Positions 1 to 10,686 of a DNA stretch of 64,000 nt are shown here, piece after piece (the stretch's first letter is position 1; each line of letters begins with the position of its first letter). The translations under genes and the position numbers were made by a program. The notes beneath the pieces are model-generated. The model was not told where the DNA came from, made no database searches, and saw only the letters and a program-made list of their open reading frames with translations. Source of the DNA: Cystobasidiopsis lactophilus (taxonomy: Eukaryota > Basidiomycota > Agaricostilbomycetes > Agaricostilbales > Chionosphaeraceae); NCBI GenBank assembly GCA_001599975.1, contig BCIO01000001.1, positions 3,531,631 through 3,595,630 on the forward strand. The letters run 5' to 3'.

Positions 1-675
1 CCGCCGGCCAATACCCCACTCGCCCCTCCTCCCGCGAGAAAGCCGGCCGCCAAGTCGAAAAAGACCAAGTCTGCAGCTGGCAAGAAGGCCGGTACTCCCA
101 AATCTGCCAAAGCTTCAACTGGCAAGAAGGCCTCGGCTACATCTACTCTACCCAAGCCGGCGGCGGCTAACTTGAGCGATGGCGCTGCGCTTACCTCCTC
201 TCCTCCACCTCNTCCGGCTCAATCGGACGATCTCTCTGCCATCCAAGGGTATGGCACCCGCTCAAAGACTCCCAAGACGCAAAAGGTGTCGTCCGAGACG
301 CCACCAGAGCCCGTGGGTGCCGAAGGCGGCAAGAGCTTGAAGCGCAAGAGGGATGACGCCAGCGACGAGCCCGCCAGCTCCAACTTGTTCATCAAGATCC
401 CGGCCCTCAAATCTCGAACAGCGTCTGCTTCTACCCCTTCACCNAACGACAGCCGGTCNACGTCTGAGACCCTGCAGTCTGGTCCNTCGTCNACTACNCT
501 CGAATCGACCGCATCCTCTCCGCGTCCGGCAAAGAGGGCAAAGAGGGCTCGGGTCCCGAAGCAGGTTCGCATTGACGAGGGCTACAACACTACCCACATC
601 ATCTCTGCTCCTCCCTCCGCCAATGCCGTCGAGTCCAAGCCCAAGAGCAGAAGCAAGGGCCGCAAGCGCAGCTAG
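1..675 (+). CDS. C-terminal part of a Lys/Ala/Pro/Ser-rich, probably nuclear protein (5' end outside window)
   Basis: The frame is open from the first base and closes at TAG 673-675, giving about 224 residues with no internal Met near the edge, so this is the tail of a longer gene. The first 55 residues repeat Lys-Lys, Ala-Gly-Lys-Lys and Ser-Ala-Lys motifs like histone H1 tails or other chromatin-binding tails. The rest is Ser/Thr/Pro-rich with basic clusters resembling nuclear localisation signals (KRKRDD and KRAKRARVPK) and ends in RSKGRKRS. No folded domain is visible. Several N bases lie between about 212 and 500, so some residues are undetermined. A nuclear, DNA- or chromatin-associated role is only an inference from composition. 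Confidence 0.6.
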   Translation, partial: PPANTPLAPPPARKPAAKSKKTKSAAGKKAGTPKSAKASTGKKASATSTLPKPAAANLSDGAALTSSPPPXPAQSDDLSAIQGYGTRSKTPKTQKVSSETPPEPVGAEGGKSLKRKRDDASDEPASSNLFIKIPALKSRTASASTPSXNDSRXTSETLQSGXSXTXLESTASSPRPAKRAKRARVPKQVRIDEGYNTTHIISAPPSANAVESKPKSRSKGRKRS

Positions 676-1612
676 AGTCGGACCCGGTCTCACCTCACCT
701 CACCTCTTTGTCAGCCTCCTCAAATGTTGTTCACCTCTCTCAGTTATTCAGTATGACCAATGGTCGGATCACGGACACTTTTCAGTATTTGGCATCCCAC
801 TATTCTGTTCAACTGTACAAAGCCTCGCGGCTCTTCGCCTGTCTCTCTCGCATTCTGTAACTTGTCGAATAGCATATTAGTTTGGACTCTTATCATGGAC
901 AATGCATTGTAGACTGGTCAGGTTATCTTGTAGAACTTTGCCACCGGACTTTGGTTTCTACCCTGAGAGCGGCCCCTCTTGCACCTTGCTTTCACCTGAA
1001 GGTAGCGCCGCTAGACATTGAGCTACATTCTAGTAGTCTGCGTGATGAAAGTTAGCTGTCATCCAGCTTGAAGTTGATGTAGAGCCAATCGGTGGCAAAT
1101 GACTGGCGCGGACCGACTTACAATTCTCCCAGCGAGCGGCCAAGCCCTTGCATAGAACAGAACTATGCGTAGATCAAACTTGGTGCGAGAATAAGATGAA
1201 ATACCAGAAGATGCAAGGCATTCAAGCATCTGCAACGTAGCGAGTCGACGTCATGCCAGCAGCCCAACAATGCTTGCTGCGGATATCAGACTCTTCAAAA
1301 ACCACTTCATAGCTCTTTCAAAAGCGTTCAGATCAGAGGTCGAAGCAAGATTATCAAACGGAATGTCGAGCTCGTTGCCCAATGAGCAAATCGAGTTCAT
1401 GTCGCCACCGAGCGCAAAGCCTCCACATACATCTTAAGCAACGCAGAAGTAAGAACAAGCAGTCAATTTCAATGCAAAGCACGAGTCGTTGATCAGTTCC
1501 AAGGAGTGCGGGTCATGACCCTGGGGCCGTCAATTGCACTCGGGCGACCGTGACCATCAGCAGGCATCATTCCAAGCCACTTCGCTCATTTACCACAACA
1601 TTAGCACAATTC
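676..1612. other. intergenic, no supported gene
   Basis: This spacer of about 940 bp lies between two plus-strand genes and should hold the 3' UTR of the first and the promoter of the second. No gene, RNA or repeat was recognised. A short minus-strand open stretch near 1251-1425 ends in a hydrophobic run but has no convincing upstream exon. Confidence 0.5.
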
Positions 1613-3175
1613 ATGGTCTCTCAAGACGGCGTCGACGCCGCCACGGCCCAGTTGATGAGCGACGAGGTCCTCGGAATCGACGACCTGTCGAGCTTGACAA
1701 TCCCGCAGCTGAAGGCTGAGCTCCGAGCTCTTGGTCTGAAGCTCAGTGGAAAGAAAGACGTCCTCGTTGAGCGCCTCGAGCGTCAACTTGTCGCACGCGC
1801 CCGCACCAGCAGCTACAAGAGATATACGCCGGACGTCTTGCCTACGGAGCTCAAGAACCACATCGTCTCTTTCCTGAACGAAAAGTGCCTCCTGACCTAC
1901 TTCCATCTGGAACGCCTCTGCAAGAGCTGGAGAATGGCGGTGCTGCACAACGAGAGACACTGGAAGCTTGTCTGCCACGCTCGCGGTGTCGATCTGCGCT
2001 TCTGCAAGACGGCGACTTGGCGAGATACCTTCATTCACCACTACAAAGGCAGCTACCTCCTTTGCTTCCAGCCGTGTGCCACTCGCTGGATCTCATCGCT
2101 TCCAGACGAGCCTGGACGGCACCCGGTGTGTCGTAAATCGAAATCGTCCGATTAATCCTCTTACTTGGTGCGACAGGTCTGTTTCAGCTGCCGTGACGAC
2201 GAACATGAAATGTTCTTGCGCGTCACCCAGGCCGAGGCCGTTTCCTGGTACGGCTTTGATCCCAAGCTCTATCCCCAGCTCCAGCGCTATCACAGCCGCC
2301 GCCCAATAGCCGGGAAGGCCGCCATCTTTACCGAAAGTGTCTGGGCCAGAGTGGGTCTTGACCACTTCCGCGACAGCCAGGTGCTGGTGCGAGAACGAGA
2401 GCTCGTGCGCACCGATCCTCAGATGTTGGACGTCCTCGCTGCGCAGAGATCCGCTTTTCATTCCGCACTCGAGCTGGGTCTCCAGCATTTGATGGATGTC
2501 AAGCAGCCTATCTCCGAAGCGCACGTTTCCCGTGCGATCATGGCCCACGAGTCCTGGAACATCGTCAGAATGAAAACCCTCGAGCTTGCCCAGGCCTTTG
2601 GGATCGACTCGATTGACAGCCCAGTCCAGCTGGACGTTGCCGACGCCCTCGGAGAGGAGTATTTGGACGATGTTCTGGCCTGGTCCTGGCGCGACGCTGT
2701 GGAGGACCTCGTGTCTGGATACTTGACGCCTCTGGACTTCATCCGCATCCGAAATCGGTACGAGTACGCCAACGAAATCTCGTCCAAAATGCTCGCCGCC
2801 TGCCCAGATCGCGCCACTTTGATCAAGAAAGCTCTTTATCGCTTCTTCATCCAAGGCGACCCCCTCAAGATCACTGCCAAAAACGCCACCAACGCCGTCC
2901 TCTCGGTCCTGGATACTTTTGAATTCAATCTCGCTCTGCACTTTGTCCAAACTCGACATCCCTCCTTCGCCGATAGTGAGCTTGTCAGGTCTCACAGAGC
3001 CTGTGGCTAATTGACAGCATGATCAGGCTCAAACAAGCGCCAGGACTTCATGTTCTATCACCAATTCATTCACCAGTCTCTCGACGACTACATTTGTGGT
3101 GTCCCCGAGTGCCTGATGCTCTTGAATGATCACGGCGAATGCCCAGAGCACGACGATCACGACGATTTCTGGTAA
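1613..3175 (+). CDS. SAP-domain plus F-box protein
   Basis: Three exons (1613-2125, 2177-2975, 3027-3175) separated by two introns of 51 nt each join in frame to a protein of about 486 residues. ATG 1613 is the first Met of the frame. Residues about 26-59 match a SAP motif (SLTIPQLKAELRALGLKLSG, then a KKDVLVERL helix), a DNA/RNA-binding helix-turn-helix. Residues about 71-118 are an F-box (start PDVLPTELKNHIVSFL, then a C-K-S-W helix), which in SCF ligases binds Skp1. After intron 1 come a CFSC pair and VTQAEAVSWYGFDPKLYPQL, which loosely resembles the XPA C-terminal fold seen in some F-box proteins. The C-terminus is rich in His and Asp. The likely role is a chromatin- or nucleic-acid-linked ubiquitin-ligase adaptor; this is inferred. 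Confidence 0.8.
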
Positions 3176-3576
3176 AGGAAGGCAGGTTTCGCTGATGTTT
3201 GATAGCACCGGCCCAAAGCTGAGTGCGCGTGACGACAGCAAGCAAGGTTCAATTGGCCAAGCGTCATGTCTATATATGATGGAATAGGACAGCTGCAATC
3301 GAGCAGTATTGCAGATCATTGTCGTCTAGCTTTGCACAGGTTTCAATTGCTCTAGAGAGTCCCATTCCCGACGTAGTAGGGAGCTGAAGCTTGCAAAGGA
3401 GTTCGTCCTCGAGGAGTGCTAAAAGTTGTACGTGGAAAATGCTGGTCTTGAGAAGAATAGAGGAAAGGTGCCCCGAGCACTAAAGGGCAGAATTTTCTAA
3501 TAAGAGTCGGGATGTGGCGGCGGCGGCAAGCGGTTTATTTGGTGGCGTAACCTTGAGGGCTGGCGAACGCTGTTCG
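3176..3576. other. intergenic, convergent 3' ends
   Basis: About 400 bp between the SAP/F-box gene (plus) and the epimerase gene (minus), which converge here. It must contain both 3' UTRs. A short GGCGGCGGCGG run lies near 3515-3535. No further gene or RNA was seen. Confidence 0.5.
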
Positions 3577-5369
3577 TCAGTCCGCGCTCACAAGGAAGAA
3601 GCGAATATGAACGAACTGCTTGGACTGCCAGTTCCACAGGTCACTGCACGAGGACAAGAAACCGAGTAAGCGTCGGAAAAGCAGAAGCCAAGATCAGCGA
3701 CGCCACCCACCGGCACATCTCCTCGAGGTTGCGCTCGGCCTTGAAGCCAAGTTCCTTTTGCGCGAGAGCCGGGTCGGCGGTCAGATCTGGGACGTCGCCG
3801 GTTCTGTGCACGAGAAGGTCAGAATCTAAGACGGGCATGCGTGCAAGAGATCGCGCGCACCTGCGTCCGATGACCCTGTCACTTTTTGTTAGCCAAAAGC
3901 CCACACTTGCACGCACACAAAAGACTCACTTGTACTTGTAGTCGAAGCCAGAGGCCTTCCTCATGGCGTTGACCATGCTGCGAAGCGCGCACATTGGTCA
4001 GACCCACCAAAGAGGTGAAGATTCCGGCACTCACTCGAGCACGCTCATGCCTTTGCCCTTGCCGAGGTTGTAGGCCTTGAACTTGCCTCCGCTGCCGCCA
4101 AAGCCGCCCTCCTTCTTGGCGTTCGACGCGAAGGTGGCATCGCTGTCGAGAGCGTTGATGGCGTCAATGTGGCCTTGGGCGAGATCCATGACCTGCTCCA
4201 ACGCCGTCAGCCCCCACTCACGAGCACGAGGAGAGGGAGACAAAGAACGAACGTGAATGTAGTCGCGCTGTGGCAATAGATTTAAGGCGTGAGCATGACT
4301 CTGAAAGCCAAGAAACGAAGACAACGCACGACGCAAGTGCCATCGTGGGTCGGGTAGTCGTTGCCAAAAATGCTGAGGCCTTCCTCGGCGAACTTGCCGA
4401 CGGCCATTTGGGCGAGCAAAGGCAGCAAGTTGCCGGGCTTGCCTCTCGGGTCCTCGCCGATCAAGCCCGAGGGGTGGGCGCCGGCGGGGTTGAAGTATCT
4501 GAGCGCGATGGCCCTCCACTCGTCGGGCTTGGAGTCGCACACGTCCTTGATGATCCACTCGGACATGGCCTTGGTCCGGCCGTAGCACGATTCGGGTGCC
4601 AAGGGCGTCGTTTCTGGGATGGGGATCGTCTTGGGCGCGCCGTAGACGGTGGCAGAGGAGGAGTAGACCAGTCTGCGGCAGCCAAAGCGGTTCATGGCCT
4701 GCAGGTGTGGAGGGGGGCACGCCCGGAACAAGATGAGCCGCCTGAAAACAAAGTTTAAATGAAGGCCCAAAAGCACGCACATCGAGCAGGTTGATGGTGG
4801 CGGAAATGTTGACCTGGTAGTAGTCGATGGGGATCTCGCCGCTCTCGCCGACAGCCTTGAGGGCGGCGACATGGATCACGCCCCAGACGCCGCCGGTCGA
4901 CTCGTACTTCTTGAAGACGGCGTCAATGTCGGCCTGGTTCCTGATGTCGCCCTTGAAGAGGTCGACCTCGGTGGCAGCCTTGTCCTCCTCGGAGGCGTTG
5001 GGGCCCAGCTCGGCGAGGGCGATTTGGGAGACTCGCTTGATGGCGTCTGGGAACGAGTTGTGAAAGCTGTTTGGCGGCGCCGCCCGTTGAGCGTTTGGCC
5101 TGGCCATTGGGCAGACGCGAGCAGGACGCACTTGTCAATGGTGCACACTTTGTACTTGTTGGCCAGCAAGCAGCACAGGACAACGTGCGAGCCTGACAGG
5201 CAGAACCCACGAATTAGCAACAACGCTCCGACTGCCCGTGTTCCCAAGCTGCAGCCGCCTCACCGATGTAGCCAGCACCGCCAGGCTTGAAGTGAGGAAA
5301 AGTGGCTTGAGTCGGGTCGCCCTAATTCGCCAAGGGAAGGGCCGGAGACTCACAACTGCGTTCGCGCAT
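3577..5369 (-). CDS. GALE: UDP-glucose 4-epimerase (GalE/Gal10 epimerase domain only)
   Basis: NAD-dependent interconversion of UDP-glucose and UDP-galactose in the Leloir pathway, cytosolic. Exon pieces read from high to low coordinates show the NAD-binding GGAGYIG motif, the [11 protein letters not shown] segment, the catalytic SSSATVYG and Y-x-x-x-K (SCYGRTK), then [24 protein letters not shown] and [11 protein letters not shown], in the family order. A last exon encodes [10 protein letters not shown]. The gene is split by about nine introns. The N-terminus is the least certain part: ATG 5369 followed by a 48-nt intron (5353-5306) gives [20 protein letters not shown]. There is no mutarotase domain as in bifunctional yeast Gal10. 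The stop at 3577-3579 could differ if one more intron exists, because GTGAGC occurs just before it. Confidence 0.9.
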
Positions 5370-5750
5370 CAAAAAGTTCAGCGAGGTGAGCTTGTCTGTC
5401 AACCCAAAGGCAACAACGCACTGAAGACAACAGGACGTCCCATGATTTCGTTTGATTCGTTCGTGAAGGAGAGGCAGAAGTCGGATACTGAAGATTTGGA
5501 GGCTCCTGGATTTGGAAGGAGACCAGTTCGACGCGCTGCGCGCCTCCTCGCTTGTGATCGGCTTGTGATCGAGCTGCTCTCCTGCAGCCGAACGCACTGG
5601 ACTTGTCCTTGCACCTTGGCTTGAGGTTTGATGTGATAGACTGGTTTGATTAGGAACAGACTAGCCATCCTACAGGCCACCAACCCAGTATCAAGCCCTC
5701 TAAGGGTTCGCCACCGGCATCGATCATCCTCACGCAACACGCAACTCGTC

Positions 5751-6923
5751 ATGCTGCTGCCCGACCAGCTTTCAAGACTGGTGGATTGCCACGTCCATCC
5801 GCATGATAGCCCGAAGTATGATCCAGCCCAGGCCAAAGAGGAAGCCATAGGTTGCTTGAAGGTAGGCTTGATGATGCAAGCTTCAACTGGGTCAACTTCA
5901 AAGCCCAGTAATAGGTCTGCTGCATGTCCTCCAACCTGGTCAACCAAGAGCTCACCGAAGAGTTCTATGATTTCCACCCGGGCCAAGTGATCCCTTGCTT
6001 CGGTAGGCTGGCTTACCACTTCGATTTGCCCAGTTGGAAGCTGAAGCGAATAACCCAAAGGCATCCACCCTTGGTTTTGCCACGCTATTTCCTTCGAATC
6101 AGATCCACCGGATAAGAAGGCCCACTACGATTCGCTCTTCCCAAATGAAGTCGAGCTGGACGAAGCCTTCCTCCAAAAGCTTCCCGACCCAGTGCTCTGG
6201 TCCGACCTTCGATCCAAGCTAAAACGGCTTCTGAAGAAGTACCCATCAGCTATGGTCGGAGAAGTTGGGCTGGACAAGTCTTTCAAGATCCCCAAAATGG
6301 GCGGCCTCATCGCGCCGCACTCGGTCAAGGACAACGACGCGCCCATCCAGTTCACCGACCTCAAGACTCCCATGTTGCATCAGGTCAAGGTGCTAGAAGC
6401 CCAATTCGACCTTGCCATCGCCTACAAGCGGAACCTCTCTGTGCACTGTGTCACCGCGCAAGGGCCGATGACCGAGCTCTTCGCCCGGCTGTACAAGAAG
6501 CACACCAAAGACCGGTGGAACCAAATCCGGATCGACATGCACTCCTTCGGCGGCAGCTCAGAGGTCGTTGGGCAGCTGCAAAAGATGTACAGGAACGTCT
6601 TCTTCTCCTTTTCCACCACCATCAATTCCCGCAGTCCCAGGCTCCAGGGCTTGATCCAGAGCGTCAACGATGATAAGCTACTAGTAGAGTCGGACTGGGC
6701 TGCGCTGGGGAAGCACTTGGAGAGGCTGTCGGAAATCACGGAACTGGTTGCGGAATCTAAAGGCTGGGATCTGCCGACGACGTGAGCCAGTTCCCTCTAA
6801 ATCTAGCCGCCTGAGAGATTCTTGAACGACTTCGCTCGCAGAATCGACAACCTCGAGCGGAATTGGGCGCAGTTCTCAGCGCCGCAAGGGCCGGACAGTG
6901 ACAGTGATGAATCCGAGGGTTAG
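5751..6923 (+). CDS. TatD-family metal-dependent hydrolase (Scn1/Cut9-interacting type)
   Basis: Exons 5751-5861, 5915-6002, 6061-6781 and about 6842-6923 join to about 333 residues. A 36-nt intron ending at 6817 would also keep frame; the 60-nt version ending at CGCAG 6841 fits local intron sizes better. Family motifs occur in order: the metal-binding H-x-H (VDCHVHPHDS), PCFGIHPWF after intron 2, the metal-ligand Glu in VGEVGLD, HCVTAQG, HSFGGS and ESDWA. Fungal relatives of this subgroup include fission-yeast Scn1; TatD enzymes are Mg-dependent nucleases, but the substrate of this subgroup is unsettled. The C-terminal exon is charged and ends in an Asp/Ser/Glu-rich tail. Confidence 0.85.
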
Positions 6924-6989
6924 CCTGTGCAATCCCAAGCCCATCGCCGGACTCCTTTGAATAATGAGCTTCTAAGTGAGGTGTGGATT

Positions 6990-8990
6990 TCAAAGTGCTG
7001 TAGCCAGCTTGTCCTTGAGGTAAGCGACCAGATTGGTGCGCTCGACCACCTCCCCCTTGCCCTGGCCCTCCGAGGCGTCTTTGCCCAGCTGCTGCTTGAC
7101 CCGGACTTTGCCATCCTTCCACTCGTCCGGCGCGACGATGACCACGAACGGGATGCTGTCCTTGTCGATGGCGTCCCACTGCGCTGCCGTCTTCGGTTTG
7201 AGCTTGTAAGAGTACTCCGTCTGTGCATTGCCGAACTCAAAAATCAGCTGAGAGGAAAGACAGCTAAGAGTGAACCGCGGACGCACCTTGATCCCAGCCG
7301 CCCAAAGCTCATCAGCCGTAGCCAGCCTCTCCTCGAACAACCCCTCTCCCATCGACATCACAAACACGTCTACGTCCTTAGTCTTCAGCTTCTCCCCGGA
7401 TTCCTTCAAGGCCTTCTGGTGCAAGATGGAGAAGATGCGCTCGACGCCAAACGAGATGCCAACACACGGGATCCGCCCCTTGGAGTTGGGGCCAGTGGCG
7501 CCGGAGAACATGCCGACCAGGTTGTCGTACCGCCCACCAGCGGCGATGGAGCCGACGCCCACTTGGGTTTCGTCCACTTCGTCCGAGTCTTTCTTGCTCG
7601 CTTTGCTGGAAGGCGCGGGCGCGGCGGCCGGGGTGGCTTCGGTCGAGTTGAACCCGGGCGGCGCTGAGCCCTCGACCACGCATTCGTAGATAATGCCCGT
7701 GTAGTAGTCCAAGCCTCTTGCAAGCGAGAGGTCAAATGAGATCTGTAAAGCACGGGGTGAGACAAGGTAGTCAAGACGGTGTGTTCGGACTAGGGTAGAG
7801 ACGCGTGCTTACTTTAGGGAGGACTTTGAGGATGCGGAGGTAGTTGAAGAGGATGCCCATTTCCTTGAGGCCCTCGGCGGCAGTGGGGTTGGAGGTGAGC
7901 GCCTCGTCTTGCCCTAGTCGGTCTAACAGATCGTCGCTCCCTGTCGATACGCGTCCCTCCTATCAGATGATAGAACAGATAGAAAGGGCAAAGACACCGA
8001 CCTTTGAGCTTGACGTAAAGCCCAATCTTGTCCGCCACTTCCTCCGCCAGGCCTTTCTCCTCGACCATCTCCTTTTTCACCTCCGCCCAAGGCAGCTTGT
8101 CCAGCTTGTCGACGGCGGACGAAATGGTCCGGATCTTGTCCTCCGGCACGCCGCAAATGGTGAAAATGCCGTCTAATAATTTTCGGTGGTTGAGCTGTGC
8201 GGGTTGCAAGACGAGCTTTCAGCGAATGACGAGAGCTACGGGTGATGACCAAGCGCACCTTGATGGTGAAACCCTCAATGTTGAGCGCCTCGCACACTTG
8301 GCAGACAATCTTGAGGATCTCGGCGTCCGGCACCATCGGGTCGTACGTGCCCGCGATGTCGAAGTCCTGTTCGAAATGTCGCCATTGATGTCAGCATTTC
8401 AGGTGGAGACATGCAGAGGGACGGGCCACGAACGCATTGGTAGAACTCGCGCATGCGGCCTTTGGTCATGGCCGGGTTGTCGCGGCGGTAGACTTTGGCA
8501 ATGTGGTAGCGCTTGATGGAGGCGTAGGTGGAGCCGTTCATAGCCAAGAACCTCGCAAACGGGACCTGTGTGTAGCGAACTCGTCTGCCATATCAGAACC
8601 ACAGAGAAAAGTCTGATGGTGGGTAGAGGGAGCAAAACACACGGTCAAGTCATAGCGCAGGGAGCACAGTTCTCCGCCTTGGTCTTGGAGGTCGTAGATC
8701 AACTTGGAGTCCTCGCCGTACTTGCCGCTGAGGACCTCCTTGAGCTCGAAGACGGGCGTGTCGATGGTCACGCCGCCGTGCAGCTCGAAGATGGAGGTGA
8801 TGGACTTGAAGATTTGGTTGCGCAGGAGCATCTCGTGCGGGTGGTGGTCTTTGGTGCCCTGTTGCGTCTCATGTGTCATCAGGAGCTCACGGAGAGCTAC
8901 GAGGGGCGAGGGAGGACGAACCTTTGGGACTTTGAGCTGGATCGCATTCTTGCCGCCGCCCTTCTTCTTCGCCGGCGCCGTCGAGCTCAT
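6990..8990 (-). CDS. HTS1: histidyl-tRNA synthetase
   Basis: Charges tRNA-His with histidine; fungi normally make the cytosolic and mitochondrial forms from one gene. Exons from 8990 down to 6990 cover class II motif 1 ([14 protein letters not shown]), motif 2 ([20 protein letters not shown] then FYQC/DFDIAG), the HisRS signatures [10 protein letters not shown] and [11 protein letters not shown], motif 3 ([10 protein letters not shown]) and the C-terminal anticodon-binding domain ending [11 protein letters not shown]. Seven or so short introns interrupt it. ATG 8990 ([13 protein letters not shown]) is the first AUG in frame and suits the cytosolic form. The same frame stays open upstream and encodes an Arg/Leu/Ala-rich presequence-like stretch without an AUG (see findings). 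An acidic, Ala/Pro-rich insert sits between the HisRS signatures. Confidence 0.95.
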
Positions 8991-9118
8991 CCTGGCCACT
9001 TGCAAGCGCAACAGAGAAGGCACAGCAACAGTCCTGAACGGGCGCGCCAACAAAGCCACCGCTGCTCTTTTGGTTTGACTCCAAAAGAATTTGTTGCGCT
9101 GTGACGCTCGAGCAAAAG
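8991..9118. promoter_or_regulatory. short bidirectional promoter between HTS1 and a small membrane-protein gene
   Basis: Only 128 bp separate the first AUG of histidyl-tRNA synthetase (minus) from the AUG of the small membrane protein (plus). Both transcripts must start within or beyond this interval. The interval is also open in the synthetase frame and encodes a presequence-like peptide. No TATA box is evident. Confidence 0.5.
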
Positions 9119-9430
9119 ATGAGCTTGCCTGTGTTGGTCTTCGTCTGCGTCGTCGTGTTCATCTTGTGGATCTTCTACTTGGTTCGTCGCCGGCCTCCTC
9201 CCTCAAGACCCTAGCTGTGTCTTATATAGTTGGGTGACACGCCCGAACAGATCCTGTCAACCTGCCTGCGCGAGCCAATCCTCCGGCTTTGGAACTACAT
9301 GCTCGAGTCCGTCTCGTCCTCCAGCAACGCCTACTCCTCCAACATGCGCCGCTACGAGCGCGTCCAGATGGGCGCCGAGGAATTTGAGCTCTCCAATCGG
9401 TTTCGCCAAAGGGACGGCGCCTACGAGTAG
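9119..9430 (+). CDS. small single-span membrane protein, unknown function
   Basis: Two exons (9119-9181 and 9230-9430) around a 48-nt phase-0 intron ending in TATATAG give 87 residues. Residues 2-21 are a strongly hydrophobic segment ([20 protein letters not shown]), so the protein is probably an N-terminally anchored membrane protein. The remainder is soluble, with [13 protein letters not shown] and an Arg/Glu-rich C-terminus. Failure to splice would add a short Arg/Pro run and a stop. I do not recognise the family. It is divergently transcribed from HTS1. Confidence 0.65.
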
Positions 9431-9837
9431 CATCTGTGTCTCGCTCTTTCGTCTGCTCTTGCGTTATAGCATTGTCGTGAGTTCTCAACACTTTTGGCAG
9501 TAGCGCAAAGCTGATAAGGGGTGAGCGCAGCATCAACGTTGTCCATCTTCTTCCTCCAGCACTACATCATCTTCATGCCAGCATTTCTCTTCATCTTGCA
9601 TTCTTACGCACGCCTCATACACAACAAGCTATGACAGCATACTTTCACACGCTTTCACGCCTGCCTCCTGTCTCGATACATTACCATTGGTGTTTGAGCT
9701 GGTAGCTTGCCTGCCCCGTCCACCCACGTTCGACTTTCAGGTGCGCCTTTCGAGCTACCGTATCCCGTTGTGCTGGATAAGATCTTGAGAAGCCACAGTC
9801 AAGGAAATTCCTTACGTTTGGGTCCACCATTAGAAGG

Positions 9838-10350
9838 CAGAGCGGGCGCTCACCATCTCGACCTGGACGACAACCGGGTTTGTCTGGTGGGTGGAAAGCC
9901 TGCCCTATCTCGCGAACGCTAGATTCAACCGCTTCCATTTGCCACAGTGAATTTGAAGCGTGTTCTACCTTCTGCCTCAGCTATGAAAGGAGTCGGTCGT
10001 GCACCACTTTAATCCCGGTGGTGAGTGGGCAGAACCTTACCCTATCTCGCTTATGCTAGATGTGCTGGCTTTTTCTCTCTCACAGGAAAGCACAACGCAC
10101 GACTGCCTTCGGGTCGTCCCACAGCAAGAAAAGAATGGGCTGCTCACCATTTTTGTTGCGTTGGTGAGTGGATGCGCTTACACGATCTCGAATTTCCTAG
10201 ATCCCAAGCTATGTCTCTTCACAGTAAAACACATGCATGGACTACCTTTAGGCATTTTAAGAATAGTTGTCGTCGACTGACTCGCTCCTGTTTTCGGGGC
10301 TTCGGCTGGCTAGGTAAGGAGCCTCCCACTATCCCGCACATGCTAGATGC
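9838..10350 (+). repeat. degenerate tandem repeat, about 140 bp period, four units
   Basis: A block of the form CACCAT...GGTGAGTGG...CCTATCTCG...GCTAGAT recurs four times. The closing CTAGAT element lies near 9918, 10055, 10197 and 10341, spaced about 137, 142 and 144 bp. Compare the segments CCCTATCTCGCGAACGCTAG, CCCTATCTCGCTTATGCTAG, ACGATCTCGAATTTCCTAG and ACTATCCCGCACATGCTAG. Units are diverged, so the expansion is old. Function unknown. Confidence 0.6.
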
Positions 10351-10548
10351 TGAAATCGATCGAACGTTCTTACAGTGGTATCGAATCCAAATGCACAGCC
10401 TGCTTCTGCAACGTCCACTTGAAGGGCGAATTGCCCATTTGCCACTTCAGTACTTGCGATTTCTACAACCTTCCAATGGCTTCGTTCCCAGCGATACTGT
10501 GGTCGTCGTGCAGTATCCTATCGGTTGTGTGTTAAGGTCGCTGGCAGA

Positions 10549-10560
10549 TCCCACGAGTTT
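10549..10560 (+). promoter_or_regulatory. TCCCACGAGTTT motif upstream of array gene 1
   Basis: Exact 12-bp motif 126 bp before the ATG of array gene 1; the same motif precedes genes 3, 5 and 6, with a variant before gene 2. It is probably part of a duplicated promoter. Confidence 0.5.
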
Positions 10561-10686
10561 CGGTTGCCCAACTTTTTCTCTGGGATCCGTAGCGGCTCTC
10601 GACTTTCTTTCTCGACTCTTGCTCCTCAACCATTCCGGACTCTTAAGAAGTTCTATCTTTCTACTCAGTCTTCATTTCTGTTCGCT

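Larger units (their letters stand above)
9431..10686. other. gene-poor spacer before the F-box array
   Basis: About 1.25 kb without a convincing gene. Open frames near 10025-10530 are short, Leu/Ser-rich and overlap the degenerate repeat noted separately. The right-hand part must contain the promoter of the first array gene. Confidence 0.5.

Noticed and set aside
1251-1425. Minus-strand open stretch ending in a hydrophobic run (FLKSLISAASIVGLLA), like a GPI or membrane tail
   Set aside because: Short, no start or upstream exon could be found, and codon use is weak.
6927-7667. Plus-strand open frame opposite histidyl-tRNA synthetase
   Set aside because: Antisense shadow of conserved synthetase exons; no domain and no plausible start.
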